From Planctomycetota bacterium (GTDB taxonomy: Bacteria; Planctomycetota; UBA1135; UBA2386): DNA of 64,000 bases. Position 1 is the first letter of the stretch; every line of letters starts with the position of its first letter. The stretch spans positions 1-64,000 of the forward strand of contig JAHBXX010000014.1 in assembly GCA_019636245.1 (NCBI GenBank). The letters are read 5' to 3'. Shown here piece by piece: positions 42,874-52,833 of the stretch. A model generated the notes under the pieces. That model did no database searches and was not told where the DNA came from. It was given only the letters and a program-made list of their open reading frames with translations. Made by a program: the position numbers and the translations under genes.

Positions 42874-43506
42874 TCAGCCGTGGCGGGCCAGCATGCAGTC
42901 GAAGACGAAGGCGAGGAAGTCGTTGAGTGGATTGATGTTGCGGTCGATCTGCATGCGGATCGCCGCACCTTCCCAGAGCATCACCAGCACGTTGGCCAGC
43001 CGATCGGGGTCGTGCTTGGGCTCGATCTCGCCCAGCGCCTGCCCTTCGCGGATGACCTGGGCCAGGAGGGCGCTCCACTGCTGGTAGGCGCACCGAACGG
43101 CGGCGTGCACGGGCTCGCTCAGCGTGGCCGTTTCGAGCGCCAGCTTGGGGATCAGGCACTCGACGGTCGGGCCGTTGCGGGCGCACTCGTCGCGCGTGTG
43201 CTCGAACACCGTCCGCAGGCGCTCCGTCGGGCTCTTCTTGCGGTCGGCCAGCAGGGGCCGCAGTTCGGCCAGGTATTCGTCCCGGGCGCGCTCGATCAGC
43301 ACCACGCCGAACTCCTCCTTGGAGCCGAAGTAATGGTAGAAGGAGCCCTTGGGGACGCCGGCCTGTTGGAGCACCTCGGCCAGGCCGCAGCCGTTGAAGC
43401 CCTTGCGGCCGAACAGGTCGGCGCCGGCGGCGAGCAGCCGCTCGCGCGTGTCGGCATCGCGGGGCGCCTGTTCGCGCGGGCTGGAGGGATCCGTGGTCGC
43501 GGACAT
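42874..43506 (-). CDS. TetR-family repressor, NemR-like
   Basis: 210 residues. The N-terminal helix-turn-helix is classical: TRERLLAAGADLFGRKGFNG, then LAEVLQQAGVPKGSFYHYFG and SKEEFG. The C-terminal domain has GPTVECLIPKLALE. In Escherichia coli NemR the corresponding segment (SGCLTVKL) carries the redox/electrophile-sensing Cys106, and here C117 is in that place. It lies upstream of, and co-directional with, the three pump genes. Matching operators precede both its own start and the adaptor. I infer repression of the efflux operon that is relieved by reactive electrophiles or chlorine species. Confidence 0.85.
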   Translation of the reverse strand: MSATTDPSSPREQAPRDADTRERLLAAGADLFGRKGFNGCGLAEVLQQAGVPKGSFYHYFGSKEEFGVVLIERARDEYLAELRPLLADRKKSPTERLRTVFEHTRDECARNGPTVECLIPKLALETATLSEPVHAAVRCAYQQWSALLAQVIREGQALGEIEPKHDPDRLANVLVMLWEGAAIRMQIDRNINPLNDFLAFVFDCMLARHG

Positions 43507-43517
43507 CGGGGTCGGAG

Positions 43518-43533
43518 TAGACCGGTCAGTCTA
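43518..43533 (-). promoter_or_regulatory. TetR operator upstream of tetR (autoregulation)
   Basis: TAGACCGGTCAGTCTA, an inverted repeat of TAGAC/GTCTA with one base more in the spacer than the site at 42754. It lies 12 bp upstream of the regulator start. Two near-identical palindromes at the two expected places in one operon strongly suggest a common ligand protein. Confidence 0.75.
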
Positions 43534-43581
43534 TACGGGCGACCTCGCTCCGAAGCAAGGGGGGCCGCGGCGAGAGCCCGC

Positions 43582-44382
43582 TCAGTCCAGTTCGAGCCCG
43601 CGCTCTTCCTCTTCGGTGATGCCTTCTCCGAACGAGCTGCCGAGGTAGACCCGGCGCACCTGCTCGTCGTTGACGATCGTCGTCGCGTCGCCGTCGGCGA
43701 TCACCTTGCCCTGGTTGATGATGTAGGCGCGGTGGGTGATGCGCAGCGTGGCGATGACGTTGTGCTCGGTGATCAGGATGGCGATGCCCGAGCGCGCCAG
43801 CGCGGCGAGGATCTGCTGGATCTCCTCGACGGTGATCGGGTCGACGCCGGCGAAGGGCTCGTCGAGCAGCAGCAGGCTCGGCTCCGTCGCCAGCGCCCGC
43901 GCGATCTCCAGGCGCCGCTTCTCGCCGCCGGACATCGTCTCGGCGATCGAGCCGGCGACGTGCGTGAGCTGCAGGTCGTGCAGCAGTTCGTTGGCGCGCT
44001 CGTCGCGGGCCTTGCGGCCCATGCCGCGGGCCTCCAGCACGCAGCGGATGTTGTCGATCGCCCGCATCTTCTTGAACACCGACTCCTGCTGCGCCAGGTA
44101 ACCGAGACCCCGCCGCGCCCGGCGATACATCGGCTGCTTCGTCACGTCCTGGCCGTCGAGCAGCACCGTGCCGGCATCGGGCGTGACCATGCCGACCACC
44201 ATGCGGAACGTCGTGGTCTTGCCGGCGCCGTTCGGGCCGAGCAGGCCGACGATCTCGCCCTCCCGCACGCGGATGCTCACCTGGTCGACGACGCGGCGAC
44301 CGCCGTAGGCCTTGACCAGCGCCTGGGTGCGCAGGATCTCGGCACCCGGCGCGGCCGAGGCGCTGCCGCCGCGTTCGCTCAT
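43582..44382 (-). CDS. lptB: LPS export ABC transporter ATPase
   Basis: 266 residues. Walker A GLLGPNGAGKTTTFRM, Q-loop GLGYLAQQESVFKKM, signature ETMSGGEKRRLEIARAL, Walker B LLLLDEPFAGVDPI and switch His ILITEHNV are all intact. The RRARRGLGYLAQQESVF(K)K pattern and VDPITVEEIQ are diagnostic of LptB. It powers LptFG extraction of lipopolysaccharide from the inner membrane, which implies an LPS-type outer membrane. A C-terminal acidic tail (ITEEEERGLELD) is a small extension. It overlaps lepB by 4 bp (ATGA). Confidence 0.92.
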   Translation of the reverse strand: MSERGGSASAAPGAEILRTQALVKAYGGRRVVDQVSIRVREGEIVGLLGPNGAGKTTTFRMVVGMVTPDAGTVLLDGQDVTKQPMYRRARRGLGYLAQQESVFKKMRAIDNIRCVLEARGMGRKARDERANELLHDLQLTHVAGSIAETMSGGEKRRLEIARALATEPSLLLLDEPFAGVDPITVEEIQQILAALARSGIAILITEHNVIATLRITHRAYIINQGKVIADGDATTIVNDEQVRRVYLGSSFGEGITEEEERGLELD

Positions 44383-46061
44383 CGCACGAAGCCGAAGCGG
44401 CCCGGCCAGTTGCTGCCGAACAGCCAGGACAGCGGCCGGGCCGGGTAGAAGACCAGGACCGCGCGGCCCTGGATGTCGTCGCGCGGCACGAACGGCACCT
44501 TGGTCTCCGGCGGCGTCCAGTCGCCGTCCTGATCGCCCGGCCCGACGAACGGCACCCGACCGCCCTGGCCCCAGTCCGGGCCGATGTCGGCCTCGAGCCG
44601 CAGGATCTCGCCGAACTCGTCGATCATGACGATGCAGCGCTGGCTGGGGATGCCGATCGGCGTCTCGTCGCGGTCGGGTGCGTCCGCCAGCGGCATCGCG
44701 CGCTTGTTGCCGCGCACCAGCCGGGCGCCGGGGGTGTCGGGCCGCACGACGCGGTTCTGGGCGTCGACGCCGATCGTCACCGCGGTCCAGCCGCGCGAAT
44801 CGACCGACTGCAGCGTGTTGTCACCCATCATGAAGTAGTGCCCGTCCGGCACCTCGATCACGTCGGGGGCGCCGTCCCGCGTGTAGTGCTGGTCGCGGTC
44901 GAGCCGCAGGCGGTCGAGGCGCACGGTGCCCTTGCCCTTGAGCACGATCTGCGGCGTGACGCAGTGGCTGCCGAGCACCGCCGCGCCCCCCGGGACTTCG
45001 CAGCCCTCGCGGCAGGCCCAGGCGGCGGTGTCGAAGCGCTGCAGCTCGGCGCCGGCGCGCCAGGCGATCAGCGCGTCGTCGACGTGCGCGAAGCCGATCT
45101 CGGTCGTGGCGCCGGCCGCGAGTTCGCAGGCGAACTCCGGCGATTCCGCCAGCACCTGGGTGTCCTTGGCCCGCACCTGCAGCCGCCCCTTGCCGTCCCG
45201 AACGACCAGGGCGAACGTCAGCTTGTCGCGGCCCGACCGCACCACCTCGACCTCGAGCGCCAGCTCGTCGAGCGCCAGCTCGGGCGCCACGTCGACCCGC
45301 AGGCGGGCGTCGGGCACGAGCTCCTGCGGCACATCGCGCCGCGTCTTCTCGCGGATGGCGCGCGCCGTCGCCTCGGGATAGCCGTCCCACACCCGGTCGA
45401 CGAAGCCGCCATCGGCGTCGTCACGGAAGAACAGGCGTGCGGTGCTGCCGTCGAGGGTCGCCACGAACCCGGCTTCGTCCTCGCGGAACGCGCGCGCCGG
45501 CGAGGCGCCGAACGCGCCGCCCATGGCCTTGCTCTCGGCGCGCACCAGGCGCCGCGCCGGATAGACGTTCTTCCACATCGCCTCCTGCAGGTCGTCGGGC
45601 TTGCGCACGGTCGCGTAGCTGCGCACGCCGTCCCGGTCGGTGACCTGGTAGAGGTTGCCGCCGGCGATGTGCAGCCGGTCGAGCGGCATGCCGGCGATGC
45701 GCTTCACGTAGAGCTGGTTCTTCTGCAGCGGGTACTGGAACACGGTGATGTCCCAGCGCTTGGGCTCGCGGAACGTCGGCAGGATCTTGTCGACCAGGAT
45801 GCGGTCGAAGACCTGCGCCTCGCTGCTGCCCATCAGCGTCGGCTGCATCGACGAGGTCGGGATCTGGTAGGCCTCGATGCAGAACCACTTCAGCAGCACG
45901 GCGGCGAGGATGGCGACGCCGAACGCCTCGAGGTTGGTGCGCACCGGCCCCATCGTCGGCGCCTTGCGCTTGCGACCGCCGCCGTCGGCGACGACGGCGG
46001 CGGCGGCCTGCGCCGCGGCGAGCGCCGACGGGGGATTGCCGTGGCCCGAAGGGTCTGTCAT
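44379..46061 (-). CDS. lepB: Signal peptidase I with a large central insertion
   Basis: 560 residues. After an Ala-rich cytosolic N-terminus comes one membrane helix (LEAFGVAILAAVLLKWF). Box B QIPTSSMQPTL holds the catalytic Ser. Box D QLYVKRIAGMPLDRL holds the general-base Lys. Box E GHYFMMGDNTLQSVDSRGW is near residue 400. Ordinary SPase I has box E within about 150 residues of box D; here about 250 extra residues (a beta-sandwich-like region) lie between. It cleaves Sec/Tat signal peptides on the outer face of the inner membrane. It is in an operon with lepA (4 bp upstream) and lptB. Confidence 0.92.
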   Translation of the reverse strand: MTDPSGHGNPPSALAAAQAAAAVVADGGGRKRKAPTMGPVRTNLEAFGVAILAAVLLKWFCIEAYQIPTSSMQPTLMGSSEAQVFDRILVDKILPTFREPKRWDITVFQYPLQKNQLYVKRIAGMPLDRLHIAGGNLYQVTDRDGVRSYATVRKPDDLQEAMWKNVYPARRLVRAESKAMGGAFGASPARAFREDEAGFVATLDGSTARLFFRDDADGGFVDRVWDGYPEATARAIREKTRRDVPQELVPDARLRVDVAPELALDELALEVEVVRSGRDKLTFALVVRDGKGRLQVRAKDTQVLAESPEFACELAAGATTEIGFAHVDDALIAWRAGAELQRFDTAAWACREGCEVPGGAAVLGSHCVTPQIVLKGKGTVRLDRLRLDRDQHYTRDGAPDVIEVPDGHYFMMGDNTLQSVDSRGWTAVTIGVDAQNRVVRPDTPGARLVRGNKRAMPLADAPDRDETPIGIPSQRCIVMIDEFGEILRLEADIGPDWGQGGRVPFVGPGDQDGDWTPPETKVPFVPRDDIQGRAVLVFYPARPLSWLFGSNWPGRFGFVR

Positions 46062-46065
46062 CGCT

Positions 46066-47877
<1,812 letters not shown>

Positions 47878-48250
47878 TGGGCGTCGGGGGCAGGCGGCAG
47901 GGCGGCTCGGCGTAGGCTACGGCGCTCGGCGTCGGCTGGCCACGCGGATCGGCGTCGGCGCGAACGGGGGCGAAGCATGCTAGGGCCGGAGTTCGGCGGG
48001 GCAAGGCGGGTACGGAAGGGGGTGGCGGCCGGCGACTGCGGCCACCCGCGGACCTCGCGCGGCGACGTCGGCGGCGACGCAGCGAACGCCGTGCCGCTGC
48101 GTCGGTGCGCCAGCGCGAGATGCAGCCCACGGCCGCCGCCCGGTTTGCCGCCCTCGTGGAAGATCTGCCGGCGCGCGGGAGCGAACTCGTGCATGCGGCG
48201 TCGTTGTGCTCCCCCGACGGCGTTCGCCGTCGATCCCAAAGGAGTCATCG
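47878..48250. other. Divergent intergenic region with leader hairpin
   Basis: 373 bp between lepA (-) and the secreted Lys-rich gene (+). No gene is seen. A perfect hairpin CGACGGC-GTTC-GCCGTCG (48215-48232) lies just before the AAAGGAG ribosome site (48238-48244) of the + gene and would form the 3' end of its leader. Promoter hexamers are not clear. Confidence 0.5.
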
Positions 48251-48715
48251 ATGTTCTCTCGCCCATGTTCCGTGTTGGTTGCCGTGTCGTTGTCGCTGTT
48301 CGGTTCGTCTCTGGTCGCCCAGGAGGGCAAGGTGCCGCCGGCGCCCAAGGCCGAGAAGCAGGCCGACAAGCAGGATGCGAAGAAGGAGACCTACGCGGTC
48401 GTCGAGGCCGGCCATCAGCTGAGCGCCGTCGCCGACAGCAAGGTCGAGGCGATGCGCAAGGAGAAGCACGCCGCCTACGAGGCGGCGATGGCCGAATACG
48501 CCAAGGCCAAGGCGGCGGCCGAGGCCAGCAAGCAGCCGTTCGACAAGAAGGCGCCGAAGGAGGAAGCGATCCTCGTCCTGAAGTCGGGTCTTGGTTCGAT
48601 GGCCGACGCGGAGAAGGCGATCGCGGAGATCAAGAAGGAGCGCGAGAAGCCGAAGGAGCCGAAGGAGAAGTCCACCCCGGCGCCGCACGGTGACGGGCAG
48701 AAGCCCAAGGGCTGA
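48251..48715 (+). CDS. Secreted Lys/Glu-rich coiled-coil protein
   Basis: 154 residues from the ATG at 48251, set by the AAAGGAG site 6 bp upstream. A Sec signal (SVLVAVSLSLFGSSLVAQ) is followed by a charged, Lys/Ala/Glu-rich helical region with heptad character (SKVEAMRKEKHAAYEAAM, AEYAKAKAAAEASK). A Pro/Lys tail ends it. The strong ribosome site and the low-GC Lys codons suggest it may be abundant. There are no Cys and no catalytic motif; a structural envelope protein is plausible but unproven. Confidence 0.75.
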   Translation: MFSRPCSVLVAVSLSLFGSSLVAQEGKVPPAPKAEKQADKQDAKKETYAVVEAGHQLSAVADSKVEAMRKEKHAAYEAAMAEYAKAKAAAEASKQPFDKKAPKEEAILVLKSGLGSMADAEKAIAEIKKEREKPKEPKEKSTPAPHGDGQKPKG

Positions 48716-48731
48716 GCCGTAGCCGACCGAT

Positions 48732-48783
48732 CCGCCGCGGCCGCATTGCGACCGCACTGCTGACCGCGGCGGGACCGCGGCGG
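48732..48783. terminator. Possible bidirectional terminator
   Basis: A 9-bp inverted repeat, CCGCCGCGG (48732-48740) and CCGCGGCGG (48775-48783), in the 80-bp gap between two convergent genes. It is all G/C, so chance pairing is possible in this GC-rich sequence. Confidence 0.3.
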
Positions 48784-48795
48784 CCGTCGCCGCGC

Positions 48796-49773
48796 TCAGG
48801 CCAGTCCGGCCAGTTCCGCCACCAGCAGCAGGTAGCCGAACACGAACAGCGCGCCTTCCCACCGCGACACGCGGCGATCGTGCGTCAGCAGGTAGAACAG
48901 CAACGCAGCACCGAGGAAGCACGGCAGCGGCAGGCGCATCAGATCGGGCGGAACCACGACGTCGCCGACCAGCGCGGCCACGCCGACCACCGAGAACGAG
49001 TTGAAGATGCAGGAGCCGAGGATGTTGCCGACCGCCATCTCGGCGCGGCCACGCAGGGCGGCCGCGATGCTGACCGCCAGTTCGGGCAGCGTCGTGCCGA
49101 GCGAGAGGATCGTCAGCGACGCGATCGCCGGCGAGATGCCGATGCGTCCAGCCAGCTCGAGCAGCGCATCGAGCGTCACGTTGGCGCCGACGAAGATCAG
49201 GCCCGCGGCGGCCGCGAGCGCCAGCAGGTCGGCGCCGCGCAGGCCGGCCTGCGCCGGCTGCGGCATCGCCGCGTCGAACGACGCCGCCGCGGAGGGCGTG
49301 CGGCCGTCGGTCAGCAGGTAGCCGGTGTAGGCCCCGTAGCAGCAGAGCAGGACCACCCCCTCCAGTCGGCCGACCCGGCCGTCGACCATCGTCAGCGACA
49401 GGAGCGCCGCGGCGGCGAGCAGGAAGTTGAGGTCGATGGCGATGTAGCGTTCGCCGAGCTGGATGCCGCGGCGGGACACCGTCGCGACCACGCCGAGCAC
49501 CAGCAGCAGCAGGGCGGTGTTGGCGCCGAGCACGTTGCCGCTGACGACCTCGGCGTTGCCCTGCGCCATCGCCACCACCGCGGCGACCAGTTCGGGCAGC
49601 GAGGTGCCGATCGCGACGATGAAGATGCCGACCGCGAACGGCGACAAGCCGAGCGCGAGGCCCACCCGTTCGGCCGCCGCCGTGAACCACTTGGCGCCGC
49701 CGACCAGGGTCGCGATCGCGGACGCGAGGACGACGGCGACGAGCGCAGTGGCGGTGGCGGCGAGGTCGAGCAT
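48796..49773 (-). CDS. Ca2+/cation antiporter (CaCA superfamily, YrbG-like)
   Basis: 325 residues with ten membrane helices in two inverted halves. The alpha-repeats that line the ion path are clear: FIVAIGTSLPELVAAVVA with GNVLGANTALL, and TILSLGTTLPELAVSIAA with GNILGSCIFNSF. Both Glu residues that bind the cation are present. It is similar in size to E. coli YrbG and archaeal NCX. It exchanges Ca2+ (or another divalent cation) for Na+ or H+ at the inner membrane. It stands alone between convergent and divergent neighbours. Confidence 0.92.
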   Translation of the reverse strand: MLDLAATATALVAVVLASAIATLVGGAKWFTAAAERVGLALGLSPFAVGIFIVAIGTSLPELVAAVVAMAQGNAEVVSGNVLGANTALLLLVLGVVATVSRRGIQLGERYIAIDLNFLLAAAALLSLTMVDGRVGRLEGVVLLCCYGAYTGYLLTDGRTPSAAASFDAAMPQPAQAGLRGADLLALAAAAGLIFVGANVTLDALLELAGRIGISPAIASLTILSLGTTLPELAVSIAAALRGRAEMAVGNILGSCIFNSFSVVGVAALVGDVVVPPDLMRLPLPCFLGAALLFYLLTHDRRVSRWEGALFVFGYLLLVAELAGLA

Positions 49774-49950
49774 GGGGTCTCGGGGGCGGCGGTGCCGGGC
49801 GCCGGCGCGGCGCCGGCGGGCCGAGGATGATGCCCGGCCGGGTTCCAGGCCGCCATCGCCGCCGGGGCGGTGGCGCCGCGTCCTGCCGACGGGTCGCGTG
49901 CTCGCGGCTTGCCATTCCGGCGCCGATGCGAGCTACCATCGGCCCCGCCG

Positions 49951-52833
49951 ATGACGGAGCCCGCGCCGCAACCCGCCGCCCTCGCCCTGCGCCGCCGCCT
50001 CGCCTCGGACGTCGCGGCCGGCCGTACGGTTTCGCTGTCCAGCGAGGAGATGGCCGACCCCGAACTGCGCCGCGAGCTGCCCGCGCTGCTCGCCGGGCTG
50101 GCGAGCGGCGGTGCGCCGGGCGTCGGGCCGGGGCTGCAGCTGCCGGGCTACACCGTGCTCGGTGCGATCGGCCACGGCGGCATGAGCACCGTCTACCTCG
50201 CCCGCCAGGAGCGCCTCGGCCGCTACGTCGCGCTGAAGGTCGCCGCGTGGAGCGGCGCCGACCGCAAGACCCGCGATCGCCTGGTGCAGGAGGCCCGCGC
50301 CCTGGCGCGGGTGGCCCACCCCAACATCGTCGCCATCCACGACATCGTCGACGTCGGCGAGACGGTGGCGATCGCGCTCGATTGGATCGACGGCCTCTCG
50401 CTCGAGGGGTTGCTGCGCGTGCTGCCGGCCGAGCCGCAGCCGGGCGACATGCAGCGGGTGCGCGAACAGCTCGGCGCGCCAGCGGCGGTGCACTTCGAAG
50501 GTTCCCCGGTGCGGTTCTTCGTGCGCACGATGCTGCAGGTCGCCCGCGCCGTGCACCGCGTGCACGAGGCCGGGCTGCTGCACCTCGACGTCAAGCCGTC
50601 CAACGTGCTCGTGCGGCGCGACGGCACGCCGCTGCTCGCCGACTTCGGCGTCGTGCGCGAGATCGACCTCGCGACCAGCACCGCCCGCACGTTCGCCGGC
50701 ACGCCGATCTACAGCGCTCCCGAGCAGCTGCGCCGCGACGACCGCGGCTTCGGCCCGCACACCGACGTCTACGGCCTGGGCATCACGCTCTACGAGGTGC
50801 TGGCGCGCCGCCAGCCGCTGCGCGACCAGGACCTGACCAGGCTCGTGCAGACGGTCGAACGCGGCCGCATCCCGCCGCTCGGCTCCCAGATCCCGGTGGC
50901 CAAGGACCTCGAGACCATCGTGCACAAGGCGATGGCGCCGGATCCGCGGCACCGATACCCGTCCGCGGCGGCGTTCGCCGACGACCTGCAGGCGTTCCTC
51001 GAGGGTCGTCCGGTCGCGGCGCGGCCGCTGTCGCGACTGCATCGGCTGCAGCGCTGGGTGCGGCTCGAGCCGTGGAAGGCGGCGCTGGCCGCGGTGCTGC
51101 TGGTTGCCGTGCCGGCGGTGGGGCTCCTGGGCATCGAACTGCTGGTCGGCCGGCACCACATCGAGGCCGGCCGGTTGCGCGACCGGCTGCGCCTGGCGAG
51201 CGAACGCCAGCAGGCCGCCTACCAGGTCCGGTTCCTGGGGGAGGGGGGGGCGGCCAGGGCGGCGGCGCTGCTGCACGAGGCGATGGAACTCGACCCCAGC
51301 GACACCTCCCTCGCCTGCCTCGTGTCGATGGTGGCCGATGACGAACCGGACGCGGTCGGGCCGCTGCTGGCCGGGCACCCCGAGGCGGTAGCGCGCAGCC
51401 GCGGCCTGCAGCGGCTGGCGCAGAAGGCCGGCGAGCGGCGGCCGTTCTTCGCCGCCGACGAGGTGGCCGAGCTCGCCGCCAGCACGAACCCGACCGACGG
51501 CTATGCCCTGGCGCTCGACCGCGTGCTGTGGGCCGAGGACCAGGGCGTCGAAGATGCCTATGCGGCAGCGACGTTCCACCTCGACGCGGCGGCGATGGGC
51601 CGCGAGCCCGATCCGCTGCTGCTCGGTTTGCGCGCCTGGACGGCGGCGCTGGCCGGGCTCGGCGAGGTGCGGGATGCCGCCTGCCGCGTGCTGGCCACGA
51701 GGTGGCCCGACAGCGGCGAGGCGCTGCGCTGGATCTGTTTCGCCTACGAGCGCCAGCAGCCCGAGGTGGCAGCCCGCATCGCCGCGCAGCGGATCGAGCA
51801 GGATCCGCACGACGCGGCGGCATGGGAGCTGTGGATCGGCGGCGCCCTGCGGACCGGCCGTCACGCCGAGGGGCTCGAACGGCTCGAACGCGCGTGGGCC
51901 GTGCCGGTGCAGTCGCGCTCCCTCGACTGCTTCCACGTCCTGCTGCTGGCGGCGACCGGACAGCACGAGCGCGCCCGCGCGGTCCGGGCGGCAAGGCCGG
52001 ACCTGGATCTCAGCCCGCTGAACGAACTGCGCCTGCGTCGTTTCGAGGGCCCGGAGCCGGCCCTGGCCTTCTGCCGCGAGCTGATCGCGCAGCCGCGGGT
52101 GCCGCGGACCGTGCTGCAGGCGATCGTCCTGGAGGCCAGTCGCCAGCGCGACCTGGAACTGGGCCAGCAGGCGTTCGCGCGCTGGCAACAGCTCTATCCC
52201 GGCCACGAGCTGGTGCTGCGGCACGAGATGCAGCGGCGCTACGCCGCCAAGGACCTGCCCGGCGCCGCCCAGCTGGCCAGCCAGGTCCGCACGCCGGCGC
52301 GCCGCCTCGACACCGACGGCCCGATCCTGTGCAACCTGCTGGTGACGGCGCGCGACTGGCCTGCGCTGGCCGCCTTCGCCGACCGCTGGTTGCAGCACTG
52401 CGCTGCGGCGTGCCGCCCGCAGGCGTCGTTCTTCGCCGGACTGGCCGCGTCGCGGCTCGGCGATGGGATGCAGGCGGCGAGGCACCTGGCCGTGGCGACC
52501 GCGGCCGCCGACGCCTCGGTCTGGCATACCACCGCCCTGCTCGAGCGCGCCTGGGTCCTCGTGACCCCGACGGCGCCCACGGCGGTGCGGGATCCCGAAC
52601 TGGCGCGGCTGCTGCTGGGTCGGTTCGAGGCCGCGAACGGCGCCCTGCAGAGTCCGCGGCGCGGGGCCTGGCCGATGGCCGTGAAGGCCGAGGTCGCGTT
52701 CGCGTCGGGCAAGGTCGAGGAAGCGGTCGCGCTGGCCGAGGCGGCGCGGCAGGCGCAGGTCGACCCGCGCACGGCACCGCCCGCCGACCTCGGCGAGTTC
52801 CTGCAGGAAGCCTTGCGGCGCTACGGCCGCTGA
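49951..52833 (+). CDS. Membrane Ser/Thr protein kinase with TPR-like C-terminal region
   Basis: 960 residues from the ATG at 49951. The kinase domain lies at about 65-345, with glycine loop GAIGHGGMSTVYLARQ, K96 in ALKVAAW, the catalytic loop HLDVKPSNVL (D213; HLD rather than HRD), DFG at 231-233 and GTPIYSAPEQL. A membrane helix follows at about 375-395 (AALAAVLLVAVPAVGLLGIEL, in part). About 560 extracytoplasmic or cytoplasmic residues of helical TPR-like repeats come after. This PknB-type layout with repeat tails is frequent in planctomycetes. The convergent sigma/pseudokinase pair overlaps its end by 13 bp, suggesting a shared signalling unit (inference). Confidence 0.9.
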   Translation: MTEPAPQPAALALRRRLASDVAAGRTVSLSSEEMADPELRRELPALLAGLASGGAPGVGPGLQLPGYTVLGAIGHGGMSTVYLARQERLGRYVALKVAAWSGADRKTRDRLVQEARALARVAHPNIVAIHDIVDVGETVAIALDWIDGLSLEGLLRVLPAEPQPGDMQRVREQLGAPAAVHFEGSPVRFFVRTMLQVARAVHRVHEAGLLHLDVKPSNVLVRRDGTPLLADFGVVREIDLATSTARTFAGTPIYSAPEQLRRDDRGFGPHTDVYGLGITLYEVLARRQPLRDQDLTRLVQTVERGRIPPLGSQIPVAKDLETIVHKAMAPDPRHRYPSAAAFADDLQAFLEGRPVAARPLSRLHRLQRWVRLEPWKAALAAVLLVAVPAVGLLGIELLVGRHHIEAGRLRDRLRLASERQQAAYQVRFLGEGGAARAAALLHEAMELDPSDTSLACLVSMVADDEPDAVGPLLAGHPEAVARSRGLQRLAQKAGERRPFFAADEVAELAASTNPTDGYALALDRVLWAEDQGVEDAYAAATFHLDAAAMGREPDPLLLGLRAWTAALAGLGEVRDAACRVLATRWPDSGEALRWICFAYERQQPEVAARIAAQRIEQDPHDAAAWELWIGGALRTGRHAEGLERLERAWAVPVQSRSLDCFHVLLLAATGQHERARAVRAARPDLDLSPLNELRLRRFEGPEPALAFCRELIAQPRVPRTVLQAIVLEASRQRDLELGQQAFARWQQLYPGHELVLRHEMQRRYAAKDLPGAAQLASQVRTPARRLDTDGPILCNLLVTARDWPALAAFADRWLQHCAAACRPQASFFAGLAASRLGDGMQAARHLAVATAAADASVWHTTALLERAWVLVTPTAPTAVRDPELARLLLGRFEAANGALQSPRRGAWPMAVKAEVAFASGKVEEAVALAEAARQAQVDPRTAPPADLGEFLQEALRRYGR

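Noticed and set aside
48732-48783. A confident terminator between the Lys-rich gene and the antiporter
   Set aside because: The stem is pure G/C with a 34-base loop and no T-tract, so it is listed only at low confidence.
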